Source of the DNA: Lepidodermella squamata
Taxonomy: Eukaryota > Gastrotricha
Direction: 5' to 3'
Length of the DNA: 64,000 nt
NCBI GenBank assembly: GCA_047495785.1
Contig: JBLDXI010000020.1
Location: forward strand, 2,666,001 to 2,730,000
Shown here: piece by piece, positions 43,844 to 55,898 of the stretch
How positions within the stretch are numbered: the first letter of the stretch is position 1
Layout of the letters: each line of letters starts with the position of its first letter
Notes under the pieces: model-generated
Seen by the model: only the letters and a program-made list of their open reading frames with translations
Databases searched by the model: none
Told to the model about the DNA's origin: nothing
Position numbers and translations under genes: made by a program

Positions 43844-46800
43844 CTAAAAAGCAAAGAAAACAATATTAGAAAGGTTAACATTTTTGTTTTTATCGTCTTT
43901 ATTATCGTGCAGAATAAGGTCAACGACAGTGAGCTTTCTGCAATCGTTTTTTTTCTTCTGCTCGTCAATTTTAAAATGTGTTAAGGAGGATTTTTCACAT
44001 TTTCTTGTTTTTATACCATTTCAGCTTACTGATTTAGTTGTTTTCATTACTCATTGATGTGGTGTAATTATCTTCGTGTCATCATCAACAAAACCAACAG
44101 CAACAACAGTGGCATGAGCGTAACGGATTTCTAGGGCGTTGCGTGTCGGAACGCCAAACACCGACTTTGAGCTGCAGCAGACAACGACGAAGACGACGAA
44201 GGAAAGAAGGTGCGTGAGTCACGACGCGCTTGGTACATTATCATTTTTAATTGCACGCGCACTCTTGACACACGATTCGCATTCAAGCGCGGCGCGACGA
44301 GAAGAAAATTACGATTCATCGCGCTTGCGCGGATTTCATCTCTAGCTAAACAGCAGACACAAAGGCCCGGTTCGTTACAAGGTGAGACAAAGGCGACGTG
44401 CCGGCGATATGAACGGCCGATATGAAGTTTACATTTCACGACTCACGTTTCTCGCTGAGGCGGAAAATGAATTGACGGCGAAGGGCGAAACTGCCACCAG
44501 CAGTAGTCGCGCCCTTTTGAACGCAACTCAGGTCGTAGACAAACAATCCACCTACTTCAGTCTACTACTACTGAAAAGACTACTGCTTATTCAAACTACC
44601 GCGCCCTGATGGACTTCTGGGGTTCACACCGAGTAAACTAATTTAATTTCAAAGATAAGCAGTGTAGTGGTTGAACTGGGGCGCGCAAGTGAACAGTTAG
44701 CCCGCGCCCTCGGTAAACAGCGAAATTTTCAAGAGGTCAGCTGCGGTGGGCGACGTGCAAACACGCGCCTTTTCGAAGCTCAGTCGCGAACTGTTCCCGT
44801 CTCACCACTCAACAAACGCAACCCTGGGCGGCCTGCTAATGCACTGCTAATTAATCAAAACGCTGGACGTTAATGGCGCAGGTTAAAATATGCGCCGGCG
44901 CTAAAAACTCGAGTTGCGAATTCCTCGACAACGACAGCTACATAAACAACAACACAGACAATTTCCGCGTTTTCGCGTTGAAATTAATTATTTTTGAACA
45001 ACGGCGTAAAAAGAAGTGAAATTCGAGCCGGGTAATAAATAATTATAACAAAAGCGTCGTTCCGGCCGTTTTGTTGCTGCGTTTTATGATGATGACCACA
45101 CGAAGTTGTTAAATAAAAGCTCGTGTTAAAACGGTGTTAAAAATTATCTAAACAAAAACATGTTTTGCAGCAAAAGTTATTGGTGACTCACTTCTTCGAA
45201 GGGCTGATCGCTGCCATTCTTGCCGGGAAGGTTGAACGCCGAGGAGTAAAAGTGAAACGAGGAGACTTAATAAGTGGGCGGCGTATCTTCGCGTGTCGCC
45301 GCGCCACACGCAGTTGCAAGTCATTAAAAAAAGTAGGTCGCTCGATCAGTTGAAAACAGCAACAAACCACAGTAAAAGTGTGGCGATAAATAATAAAACA
45401 GCCGCCTTAAAATTTGTGTTTCGGTTAAAATTCTAAACGGAAAAAGTGAAGAAAAAATGTAATTCAATTACAGACCGCATATCATTTTCGAGGGATTAAT
45501 AACGCTTGATAAAGTTTGGCGGTGTAGTTGATGCTTCTTGGTGGTGGTGTAGTTGGAAGATGGCCGTTTCGATTAGCCATTTTGGCTTTTCCGGCGTCAG
45601 GTCGTGCCCGGGCGTTTGAAAGAGCGCATACGCATCCGGATGATGATGATGGCGATGGCCAAAAGTATCAAGAAGACACGCTGATGAAAATAATAGCCAG
45701 GCTCTATGATGTTGTATATGTATTTCTAAAGGCGGAAGGCCTATTATTATTACGTGTAATTATAATGCTAATAACGGCAATAAAACAAGAGGTCACTGCC
45801 AGAATGTTTCGAGCTGCTAAAAGCGAACGAAGAAGAGCGAAGATGAAAATTTATTGTAATTTCCCTGCTGTTCGTTGTCGTAAGAGATACCTTCTCTACG
45901 TAGCTAGATAGATAGGTATAGTTTGTAAATAGGGCCCTCTCAATGCCTCGCATCATCGCTCGACGAACAATGTCTGAGCGCGCGATGTTTGGTGACAAAA
46001 GAGCCCTCTCTCTCTGTTCGCTCGTCGTCGTTCTCGTCGTTCGTCTTTAGTCCAATTTCTTGTGACCCGCGCTCGCAGGTGAGCAGAGTGCGAGCGCGCG
46101 CATCGGCACCCAGCCGAGCGCGAGAGGCCCCTCAACTACTAGCAAAACCCTAAACAACAACAAATAACACACAATAGCGCGTTACGCCATAGCATGCCAG
46201 TTACGCCAGCCGAGTTAGAACTCTACCATGCTGCGAGCGCATGGGTATGGGTACTATGGTAATCTCTGGAAAAATGGATAAAAATGCAAAGCGCGCGCGT
46301 TTTCAAAAGGGTTCAACAGGTAACGCCGCTGCTGCATGTTTCGGTCCAAGAAAGCGAACGTACGTATATAGCTGCAGCGCATCCCCACGAGAGAAGTATC
46401 ACGTTGTGACGCAACGCCTGAGCGCGGCGTAATAAAATTCGAAAAGCTACTACCTGAGGCCGGACATAATGGCCGTAAAAGTTCGTAACGCTGTACGATG
46501 AAAATGAATTATGAACGACCCCGCCAAGCAGCTCAACACAAGCAGCAGCCATATGACGACGTTCGTTCTCGCAAAAGGTCGGCAACAGCTTAGAACAGTT
46601 TAATCTACTGATGACGCACAGCGTATTAAGGTGGCGCTCCTTACCTCAACTACAAGTAGCCGAGTGCGACTATAGCCGGAAGGAAAACGTATTAGTAGTG
46701 AGGTTTGACCTAATGCGCGCTAAGCAAAATTATTGTGGTAGTAAAGCTTAATTGCTAGGCTATCTTTTTCGGGGCCACGCGACTCTAACCGCCAGTGACC

Positions 46801-49072
46801 CGGCTGAATTCAGTGGCGAATTAACTGCGGCAAAATGTTGTCAACTCACGACGGGCGTGGTGTCTAGGCGGCGAGTTCGAGGCGCGGGTAATGCGTCGCA
46901 CGGGGCCATTTCTACGTCAAACTCTACTATACTGTACTATACGCCAATCAGGTGTTGGTCATTTCTTGGTGCAGTGCGCCCGGGCGCGGTAGAAATTACC
47001 TATACGACAGCCGCGCGCGTCTGGCCTGGCGTGATGTGCGCGCATTAAATTAAATTAGCCATTATTCAAGTAGGCAGCGCTGAGACATTTTGCTGGCAAA
47101 ATATTTTTATTTAGCACGGCGCGGGTGTTACAACAACAACATTGTTAAATCGTGTCACTTTCTCCCGAGCCAACGAATCTCTCATAATAAATTTATATTT
47201 AAAATGCACACGAGTCGCGTCCTGTCAAGAGCGGCTCGCATTTCAAGGTGTGTATTTAACATTTAAAATTCCAAGCGCTCCCTATAAACAGAGTAAATTA
47301 AATTATGAATGAGAGAAATTGAAACGCGCACCAAGTTGATGCGTACCATGTCCCACGAAATGATAACAATAATAAGTAGTAGTTGGCCAGTTATTTGTAA
47401 CGGCGATGATTGAAAAGAAGCAGAAGCAGAAGAAGACACCAGACAAATAACATAGTGTCTATGTAGCTGTAGTAGTAGGGTGTGAAAAAGAGTCGCGGCG
47501 GTGTTCGGAACCGCAGCTGAATAACGTCGCTATTCGGTAATAATGCGGACAACAATGGAACCGGGCGCGTCGTTCGGAAAAACAAGCTGCGAGACAACGT
47601 GTCATTTTGTTACTAATTAAGTAACAGCTTGGGTGACGGGCGATCGACTGCTGCCGTGAGACAATGACACGAGTCGGCAAAAGGTGCTTTCAAGGCCACT
47701 TTTTCACGCTTTTTCGGCGACCGAGTTAATACTAATAAACATAGTAAGCAGCAGCAGCAGCAGCAGAGGCAAGGGGCGCGGTTATCAGGGGGCGACGCGG
47801 AACTGTGCCACCGTTTTTGCCTACGAACCGTTTAAAGGTGTATTACTACGGCACTGCTGGCATGAAGATGATGAAGAAGGAGCGGCCCTCCAACATTTAC
47901 CCAAGGCAAGACACAAGAATTATAGCTGTTTGTCGATGGTCAGCAGCAGCAGTAGTAGTAGTATGAAGGATTGCGCGTATGGCCCCCCTTTGCAGGGTAA
48001 TCATAGGTAGATAAACTTTGGCTAGGCGCAGTTGAGAACAGCTCATTTCCTCCTTCCCGTCACCGCGCATTGTTTGCGATGCCGGCCGGCCAACAAGAAT
48101 TCATTGTGAATCGTCGTTGTTCGCATACAAAAGATGATCATCGCCGGCATTTTTGCTTGGCCCGGGTGCGTTTACTCGACGGGGACGGGCCACCCGAAAA
48201 CGCCGGTCGTGACGTGACGCGCGTTTACTCAGCGAATAACAATGTCATCATCGCCATGTTTTAGCCTCTCATCGATGAGCAGAAGCAGCCCGCCGTTGAT
48301 ACGAGACAAATAACCGCTACTTGCAACGCAAAAAACAAACGTGTTGTGCTAAAAACGGGCGTGGACTTGAGAGAAGACGAAGAAAGATGCGCGCGCAAAA
48401 CATGTCAAAATTGTCGCGCGGAAATGATGTAATAATTTCACAGGTTTAAAAATCTCGCTAATACCTGACAAGTGGTCGTCGTCGGTTTTATCGACGACTT
48501 GTTAAAAGGCAACAGAAATTGTGCAGCCTCATCAGCGCGTCGCCGGCAGTGAGTTGATTTCGCCGTTGTGATACCTGTGCGCGCTTAGAAAATAAAAACG
48601 CAATAAACAACGTTTTTCTATTAATTTCAACGCGTGACGCTAGTGTCTCGCCGCGTATTAACACAGGTACCACTTCGGTTCCTACTACTACGACTACTAT
48701 CTAACATCTTCTTCCGAGCAGCGGTAATTTTTACACGAGGCGTTACATAAAATTTAGCCGTCGCGCGCGCGGCTAATGATAAATATTATTAGCGCTAATA
48801 ATGAAACATTTTTCTGCGCACGCGCGAGCCGCAAAAATTTTTGACAATATTTTCGCTTTCGGTAATTTCTTGTCATTTACGCAAGAGGTTTAGCATCGCA
48901 ACGCCAACCGCAGCACGACACTTGTCAATTGTCTTCTTACATTTTCTAACTACCTGCCTACCTGCTCGGCGCCGTGGGACTAATAAATCCGCACGCGTTC
49001 GACGTTGCAATAAAATTGGTTTAATATTTTATAATAAAGTACGCACGCGGACTTACTAAAAATTTGATGTCT

Positions 49073-49110
49073 CTCACTCACTCACTCACTCACTCACTCA
49101 CTCACTCACT
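49073..49110. repeat. CTCA tetranucleotide microsatellite
   Basis: About nine and a half uninterrupted CTCA units. Confidence 0.95.
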
Positions 49111-50864
49111 TATGGCTACAACTCGCGCGTGCGCGACTATTTATTTTCGTTAAGAATTTAGACAAGGAATAACGGGGCGGAGGATGCTGAGCGAGGCTTT
49201 GTTTTTAAAACAATAATAAAAGCAATCACCTTACGAAGAGTGCACCCGTAAACACACGCGAAAGTGATAGTTTTGATTAGCGAATATATATAGGCATATA
49301 GGTAGTAAGTACAACTCACAATAATAAATTCGTTAAAACAATAGACGACTGCTGTTGGCATTTGTTATTGGTGTTTCTTGCGTGTCGCGCGAGACAGTGA
49401 TCATCAAGGCGATTTATCACGACTCATCTCTTTTAATTGGAGTGATAATAAAAATAAAAAGCAGGCGTCTTTTCAGCGGCGCGGGTGGTGGAGGTGGCTG
49501 CTGCTGCTGCTGCGATGAACAACGCGAACAATTTTTACGCGCACATAATTTGCGTTTTTGAAAACACCTGCGTGTGTTTATGTGCTGTTTATTGTTGTTT
49601 TTCCGACAACTAACAGCTGCTACTGCTGTGCGAAGAAACAGCGAAAGGTAAACGCGGCAGGCAGGCAAAAGTCAGCGCCGACAAACAACCGCAACCGGTT
49701 GTCGTCCTTCGCAAAAATTGAAGACGGAAAATATTATAATAGAACAGCGGAACAAGGCGACAAAACGTGAATTAAATTAAACAAAACAATAAAGAAAATA
49801 TAAAAACACAAATAAAAATGTTATTATTTATTGTATAAACGGGAATAATAACAATTTATCACACTTTTTTCGCCGGTATTTCATCATCATAAAATAATGA
49901 AAATAAAACAGCAGAATTCCTCATCGCCGCCGCCCGCAGAAAAACGTGATGTCTCGGCGCCACTTGGCGACGGCGGCAATTATCTGGCAATATAATAATA
50001 AAATACCTTTTTACTGCACCATGGATGCGCCGTATTTCCACAATTATTAAAATAATTATTGTTTGTCGCATATACAACTGGTTTATTTGACGAGACGCGC
50101 GGTGGAATCTTTATTTTTTACGTGCCACTTTTTCTTTAATGCGCGCGCGCGTATGGAAAGGTAATCGCATAAATAACAACAAGATAGTGCGCTGTTCAAT
50201 AATTTTCATCGTCACCACTCGACGCGCGCGGTGTTTTTGCGCATCGGCAAATTGAGTAACTATTTTGCAGAAAAATATAAATGCCTTTACACATTTATAT
50301 CGCAAGAGATAAACAGGCGTATTTACAGATATTTAGCAGCGAAAACATGACGTGATTTTTTTCAAGCAAAGTGCGTACGAAAATGTTGAGAAGACACGTA
50401 TATAACGCCGCAAGTTTTAGCAAAACACAGCAAAACTCAGGTATAAGAAAATACGCGCAAAGATACATTTGTAGCCGTAGGTATTTCTTACCCTGAATCA
50501 GGTTAAATCTCTGTTAAGTGTTGGCGTAGTATATAACAATCCATTACTGTTGTTGAGATGGAACGTGTGAAAAGACATTTAGCCTGGGATAAGCCGAAAA
50601 ATAACCACTCAGCCGGGTTTGTACGTGACTCAAATGGGACAAACGCACTCCAATTTGATCTGCTGCGTAGCTGAGAGTGATTAGTGAATACTTAGACTTT
50701 GGGTCTAATATCTCCCTAATAAAAGGAAATTTTCTCATGGCATGAACAATATATATAAAATAAACGATTTCTTTTCGTTTTTTTACATGCAATTATAAAA
50801 AGTTTCCCAGGCATGACCGAAAAAGATTCTATAAGCGCCACTAAAAATGCCGTTCCAGAACTAA

Positions 50865-51200
50865 ATTTGTTCCGATTCTTTGCGATTTCTGCTTTTTCGT
50901 TTGCTGATCGATACTGGCGACCCCTGAACGTTGGATTTTTTATTTTAGACACATGGTGCCCTTATGCTATGAAGAAAAATTATCGATATTTGGCTTCCAA
51001 GCCGGTTAATTCGGGAAATCACTGACTTGTGAAATCGATCCTTGAAATCGATATCGGCTCTACAGGCTGAAGTATATTATATCGTAAATTGACCGCATAT
51101 AGCGCAAAAATTCGCGCTAAACGGAGATTCATCGGTTGATCGGCATAATTACAAAAAATTGAGATTTAAGTTCTAGTTTTTAAAATTTATCATCAAAATA
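50865..51200. repeat. Dispersed repeat copy 4
   Basis: Same family as 1150..1440: CCGATTCTTTGCGA, TTTGCTGATCGATACTG, AAATCGATCCTTGAAATCGAT, CTACAGGCTGAAGTATA, GACCGCATATAGCGC and GGAGATTCATCGGTTG occur in the same order. A ~60-nt insertion lies after the first block. Non-coding. Confidence 0.55.
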
Positions 51201-51422
51201 CCATTATTTTTTTTCGCTAGAGCCTAATGAATGAAACTAAAGAGTTTTTTGAAATATGTATACGCCTTAAAATTTCAGTATTATTTCAAACACGTTAAAT
51301 AATCATAATCTAACGCCACTACGATTTACCACGCGGCTCAAAGATGGAATATACGTAAAACTTGAGCTTCACATGTACTTCGTTAATAATACTCCACAAA
51401 CGTTCACATTTTCATAAAAAAA

Positions 51423-52552
51423 ATGGAAAGCAGCCCAGCTGTATTGGTTGACACTGTAAACAGCGTCGATTTGAATTTCGCAGAGTCTAAAGCCTACCAA
51501 GAAATTCTAGGAAATTACATCTACCAAAAGGACCAAGATGCAGCGGCGAAAGAAATCCGCCGAGCCGTAGCCAGTTACCGGCAATTTTTCTACTTTGTCG
51601 CCACAACTTCGTCGAATGTTGGCGTTATCATTCCGCCGGGCATTGACAAAATTTGGCGCTGGCATTTATTGAACACCAGGCAGTACGTGAAAGACTGCCA
51701 GTCACTTTTCAAGCGATACCTCCACCATCGCGATTTAATTTTCAACAGCAAAACGATTCCAAGACAGGCCGTTGCCAAATTGCCAGTGCAACATCCTCAA
51801 AATGTCGACGATGAAGCGATGGAGATTTGGCGGGCGATAGAAAGGCTGGACTTCAGCTACATTTGGCGGAGTTTGCGCGATCGGAAGGGTGAAATTTGGG
51901 CGACACTTTTTGAGAATAAGCTAGAGATGGACTACAAGCGATTTTTGTTTTTAAATGCCGATAACCCTGATAGGGTTTACGTTCCCTGGTATCAGGCCTT
52001 GGAAGATTTTTGGTGTGAACACATTTTTCTAGACACGCATCGCTACTTCGACGATTGCAGCAAAATTATCGGTAATTTTTTCGAACAATTCACGATTTTT
52101 TTCTGAATTTGCGTTGTTTTTAAGGGGAATACCTTCACTTCGATCCGAACCTTGGAAAGAGCCCTGATATCAACAGATTGTTACATGAGACGAAGCTGGA
52201 CTTTGAAGATGTTTTCCCTCTATGTGAATTCAAAGTCGATATGAAGAAATATCCGGGTTTCACGGCGATGAATGCTGAAGATATTCATAACTTACCTGGG
52301 CCACTACCGGGAATCACCGAAGAAGAGGCTGAAATTGCTGCGGCAGAAGAGGCGGCGAATTTGCCTAATGAACCGGAACTAGATCATGTTGCCAAGGAAG
52401 CTGGCGGAAATGTTACAGAAGACATCAATGGCCCAGCAGCTTCGCAGCCCGAGGCTACAAAACATATGGAAGATTCAGCTAATATGGAATCATCTGAGAA
52501 GAAGGATGATCCTGAAGCCAAGACTGAAAGTCAGGATAAACATTCAGGGTGA
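51423..52552 (+). CDS. GRDP-like protein (DUF1399-type core) with acidic tail
   Basis: Two exons, 51423..52071 and 52125..52552, 358 aa; no signal peptide, so intracellular. Two repeated cores are typical of glycine-rich-domain-containing-protein-like (GRDP) proteins. The first is IDKIWRWHLLNTRQYVKDC...RYLHH (about 75-100). The second is ALEDFWCEHIFLDTHRYFDDC...GEYLHFDP (about 195-225), where splicing creates GEYLHFDP and confirms the intron. Family members in plants, fungi and some animals have this W-H-hL-DT-Y-x-C signature; the biochemical role is not known to me. From about 290 the tail is acidic and Ala/Glu-rich (EEEAEIAAAEEAANLPNEPE), probably disordered. Poly(A) signal at 52615..52620. 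Confidence 0.75.
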
Positions 52553-52614
52553 ACAACAACTGATGCGTTGAGACTGATTTCATTTTTCATTATCTTCGGA
52601 CGGCAAACTGAAAA

Positions 52615-52620
52615 AATAAA
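52615..52620 (+). terminator. Poly(A) signal of the GRDP-like gene
   Basis: AATAAA 62 nt after the stop codon. Confidence 0.6.
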
Positions 52621-52624
52621 AACA

Positions 52625-53580
52625 CTTGACTATAAGTTGATATTATTTGCTCAACAGCGACGAATTCGACCATGCTTTTGAACGGGCAGCAGCTATTGTA
52701 GCTCGAGATTATTAGATCAGTAATATCAAAATTTGTGAAGTTATAAAATTCGGCTTGTTGTTGTCACGGTAATATGTAGTTTTTCTGCCACCCTAATATT
52801 AAAAAAACCTTGTAGGGTGATTAAAACCCCAGGGTGTCTAAAATGGTATATCTCCGCAAACTGCGAAACCGTATAGATTCGGTGAAAACGGATAAAGAAA
52901 CCAGGCTTGGCGATGAGTCAGGACCTTTTTTTATGGGATTGGCAGCACCAAACTGATCTATAAATTGCCTTTTTTGTACGAACTATCGTCGGTGACCAAA
53001 CCGAATGCATTATTCTAGCTAGATCTCATCACGCTGATGAACTATTTCTTTGAGAGCGGCTTCCTAGATACCAACATTCTCGAGTTAATTACCCAGGTGT
53101 GACATCAGGTAAGGTCACCTGGCCAACAACTTAATGTTGGATTTTCTTGCTCCGCGATTTTTTAAATGGGCGGTAAATTCGCAATCTTTGAGGTTCGATC
53201 TTTTGAAAAAAAATTGGAAAAGTACCAAATTTGTGAGCAATTTGAAATAACTATATCTCAAATTGGCCAATATATCAAAATACCTGTTCGTAATTTTTCC
53301 AGCGCAATGCTGCTGATGGATTGAGGTGTTATTGCTTTCATTCATAAAAATTGGTCACAAGCGTAATTATTATTAGGCCGGCAATGAAACGCGTGCCATT
53401 ATTTTTGTTTTATTTTTATTCTCATTTATTATTATTAGCCTTACTCGCTTTACCCGCATTAGAAACCTCAGTTAATGACTGTCGATGCTTGACGTCGGTT
53501 AATCTGATTCTGCATAACCTTGGACCTATTCTAATTTCTGGAAATTTCTATTTTTCTAGTAAATATTTAGTAAATTTTGA
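52625..53580. other. Intergenic stretch, no gene seen
   Basis: AT-rich. A 79-codon plus-strand frame at 53351..53590 has a hydrophobic start (LFLFYFYSHLLLLALLALPA) but no support, and it overlaps the next gene's start. I treat it as chance or leader sequence. Confidence 0.4.
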
Positions 53581-55158
53581 ATGGCTATGAACGAAGCTCA
53601 CTGGAAGAGGAAAGCGCGCGAAGCTTTCGACCGGAACCTGGCAATTGAACGTGAAATGATCCTCGGCATGGGTCTGCTTAGTGCCGGTGAAATCCGTCTG
53701 ATGTCCGGCGGCCAGGTAGATGCTTTGCATCTCAGCGCCCCTCCGCAACTCGCCAACGCTTATTTACCCGCTGATGTCGATTTAATCCCCGAAAATCGGA
53801 CCACCTTGAATGAAATGCTGGTCAAAATGGGCCACTTACAGGTCGGAAAGTTTCTTCTCTGCCGGGCGATTTCACCGAGTCGAAAGGCGAGTAAATCTGA
53901 TATTCAGGTTCTTGTCGACGATCCGGATGGCGAGTATGCTTTGGGCATTATAATGCCGAAGAAGTTCGTTTCATTCCGCAACTCAACCGGAGCCATGAAA
54001 ACGGAAGAACTGGCCCAAATCCCGCCGGGAACAATCATGGCCCTGATGCATCCACTTTTCACGATGAACTCAACCAACATGATGAATCTGGTTTGCATGA
54101 ACCCTGCTGCTCATCTCGTCATCCTCGACAAGCGGCATCCGTTGCTTAAAGACGGAAAATTCAAATTCCGAGCCCCGCTACCCGATGGATCGATGGGCAC
54201 TGGTTCCGTAACTTTCGACAAATTGCCACCGAAAGAAGCTGGTTTGAAGTATTTCGAATCCGGAAATCAAGCTATGGCATCCTTCTGCTTCAACTTGGCA
54301 TTGCAGAGCGAAGAAAATCACGAGGCGAAGGCGAAGCAACACTCGAATCTTGCGTTGATCCATCTTAATTCGAGCAAACCAGATCTTGCGTTGCTTGAGG
54401 CTGAAAAAGGGCTGCAGTTGGACCCGAAAAATGTCAAGCTAATCCAGCGATTTGCCGTCTCGCTCTTCCGTCTAGCCCGTTATGATCACTGCATTGATTT
54501 CCTACAGCAGAACTCTGAGGCCCTCAAGAACTTCGAAGAGATGAAAAAGCTACAGGAGAATGCTAAGCAGGCAGCGTCAGAAGCTAAAACTGGTAAATTT
54601 GACTTCGACGCAATGGTCAAAGAAGCTAAATCAAGGGTTCATTTGGAGGGGCACCACGAGTTCTGGCTTCACGAAGATCTGGAGATCAAAGACCACCATC
54701 AAATCTTGGCTAAAGCTGATGTAGCTCCTGGGAATCTTCTGGTTGTCGAGAAAGCTTTCACCTACGTAAAGCCGTTAGCATCCCTTTCAGCCGGGCAGAA
54801 ATTCCTCGAGTTTATCACTGCTTTGTGCATTCGATTTTCATCTTCCAGCGAAGAGGAGCGGTACCTTTTCGAGCAGCTTGGCCGCGACTACAAACCGCCT
54901 CGCAAGGATTGGCCTGATCATTGCCCGCAACATGTTCGCGACAACTTGGGCCGATTCTACAAGTTTGAGCACATTGCGAAGGAAGCTAAAGTTGGCAAGG
55001 GCGATTCAATTGGTCTATGGCTCAAAGGATCGCTGGTTTCGAAGAGCAAGAAGGCTGACAAAGCCAATTGCCGTTTTCGCTTTGCTGGGGATTATCTGTT
55101 CATTGAATCTACTCGTGACATTAAACTTGGCGATCAGTTGTGTTTCGCGGACTTGTGA
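53581..55158 (+). CDS. TPR protein with a degenerate SET domain
   Basis: Intronless, 525 aa, no signal peptide. The N-terminal 210 residues are unassigned. TPR-like helices occupy about 220-320 (AGLKYFESGNQAMASFCFNL, AKQHSNLALIHLNSSKPDLA, ALLEAEKGLQLDPKNVKLI). The C-terminal part follows the order of a SMYD or TPR-SET methyltransferase: ILAKADVAPGNLLVVEKAFTY (SET start), a helical insert, GLWLKGSL, and FIESTRDIKLGDQLCF (SET end). Where active enzymes have the NHSC.PN cofactor motif, this protein has LVSKSKKADKANC. The chain stops at FADL, before the usual catalytic Tyr and post-SET cysteines. It is therefore probably a pseudo-methyltransferase, perhaps a binding protein. The poly(A) signal is at 55190..55195. 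Confidence 0.75.
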   Translation: MAMNEAHWKRKAREAFDRNLAIEREMILGMGLLSAGEIRLMSGGQVDALHLSAPPQLANAYLPADVDLIPENRTTLNEMLVKMGHLQVGKFLLCRAISPSRKASKSDIQVLVDDPDGEYALGIIMPKKFVSFRNSTGAMKTEELAQIPPGTIMALMHPLFTMNSTNMMNLVCMNPAAHLVILDKRHPLLKDGKFKFRAPLPDGSMGTGSVTFDKLPPKEAGLKYFESGNQAMASFCFNLALQSEENHEAKAKQHSNLALIHLNSSKPDLALLEAEKGLQLDPKNVKLIQRFAVSLFRLARYDHCIDFLQQNSEALKNFEEMKKLQENAKQAASEAKTGKFDFDAMVKEAKSRVHLEGHHEFWLHEDLEIKDHHQILAKADVAPGNLLVVEKAFTYVKPLASLSAGQKFLEFITALCIRFSSSSEEERYLFEQLGRDYKPPRKDWPDHCPQHVRDNLGRFYKFEHIAKEAKVGKGDSIGLWLKGSLVSKSKKADKANCRFRFAGDYLFIESTRDIKLGDQLCFADL

Positions 55159-55189
55159 TGATTTGATTTTCAAGCGAGGATAACTCAGA

Positions 55190-55195
55190 AATAAA
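55190..55195 (+). terminator. Poly(A) signal of the TPR/SET gene
   Basis: AATAAA 32 nt after the stop codon; a second AATAAA-like overlap follows directly. Confidence 0.6.
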
Positions 55196-55237
55196 ATAAA
55201 CAATTTTGGCCCATGGTTTTTCGAATTAACTGAAGCT

Positions 55238-55290
55238 GTGTGCGGGGAAGGGAGGAGGGGGAGGGGGGGGGGGGGGGGGTACGAGGGGTA
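55238..55290. repeat. Long poly-G tract in a G-rich stretch
   Basis: A GGGAAGGGAGGAGGGGGAG lead runs into about 18 consecutive G residues ending near 55279. It could form G-quadruplex DNA on the plus strand, and assembly length is unreliable here. Confidence 0.85.
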
Positions 55291-55828
55291 CTGTACCCCC
55301 ACTTCGAGAGGGCCCGGCGAAAAACCCCAACAAATCGTGGCTGAAAACACCCGAGCGAAAAATATACCCCCACCTCGAGGATCCTACTTCATCCACTGAG
55401 CGAAAAGTGCGGATACTTTATAATCTTTCGCCTACCTATTAGAATCACAGACTCACATCGAATGATTCATTTCTCAGGTGCCCAATGAGTATAACCACTT
55501 CAACATCATTCTTGGAAAACTTGCCACCACAGATAGGTTAGATTTACCGGAGGTTCAAAGTGCAATGACTCATGTACCGATAACTCATATTTCGGGCAAG
55601 AGAAGGTCCCTTACTAGTGTATATGCTGTCTGCTAATGAAGTCAAACTTATACTCGGACGTATGTTATCGCTTAAACTGAAAACTGAAGACGATTAGACA
55701 CGGCGATAAGAATTTTCGCTGCGCTTCGCGGTCCGAAAAGCCGGAGAATTGGGTCGAAATCTTACCGCACCCTCTTTCTCACGCCTGCACTTAATGGCGT
55801 TTGCTACTGATTCCAAGACAACACTGTC

Positions 55829-55836
55829 TATATAAG
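55829..55836 (+). promoter_or_regulatory. TATA box of the lipase gene
   Basis: TATATAAG, 70 nt upstream of the lipase start codon. Confidence 0.65.
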
Positions 55837-55898
55837 ACGCAATCTTAAGGTCATTTTACAACATCGCTAAATAATAGTTTGAACTTCCTATTGAAAAA

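Larger units (their letters stand above)
43850..51400. other. Large GC-rich gene-poor stretch upstream of the SRCR gene
   Basis: 7.5 kb with no convincing exon on either strand. It is rich in CG dinucleotides and CGCGC runs and has short CAG/GCT and TAG runs (47747..47765, 47942..47963, 49497..49512). It probably holds the promoter, first exon(s) and a long first intron of the SRCR gene. One untested first-exon candidate on the minus strand codes MLFVWCLLLLLLLFNHR near 47455..47400, followed by a weak donor of the right phase. Its end carries a dispersed repeat copy. Confidence 0.4.

Noticed and set aside
45528-45911. 127-codon plus-strand frame
   Set aside because: Low-complexity and basic, with no domain, splice pattern or signal peptide; lies in the GC-rich desert where long frames arise by chance.
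49073-49110. CTCA array considered as a CRISPR-like or satellite array
   Set aside because: Simple microsatellite without spacers.
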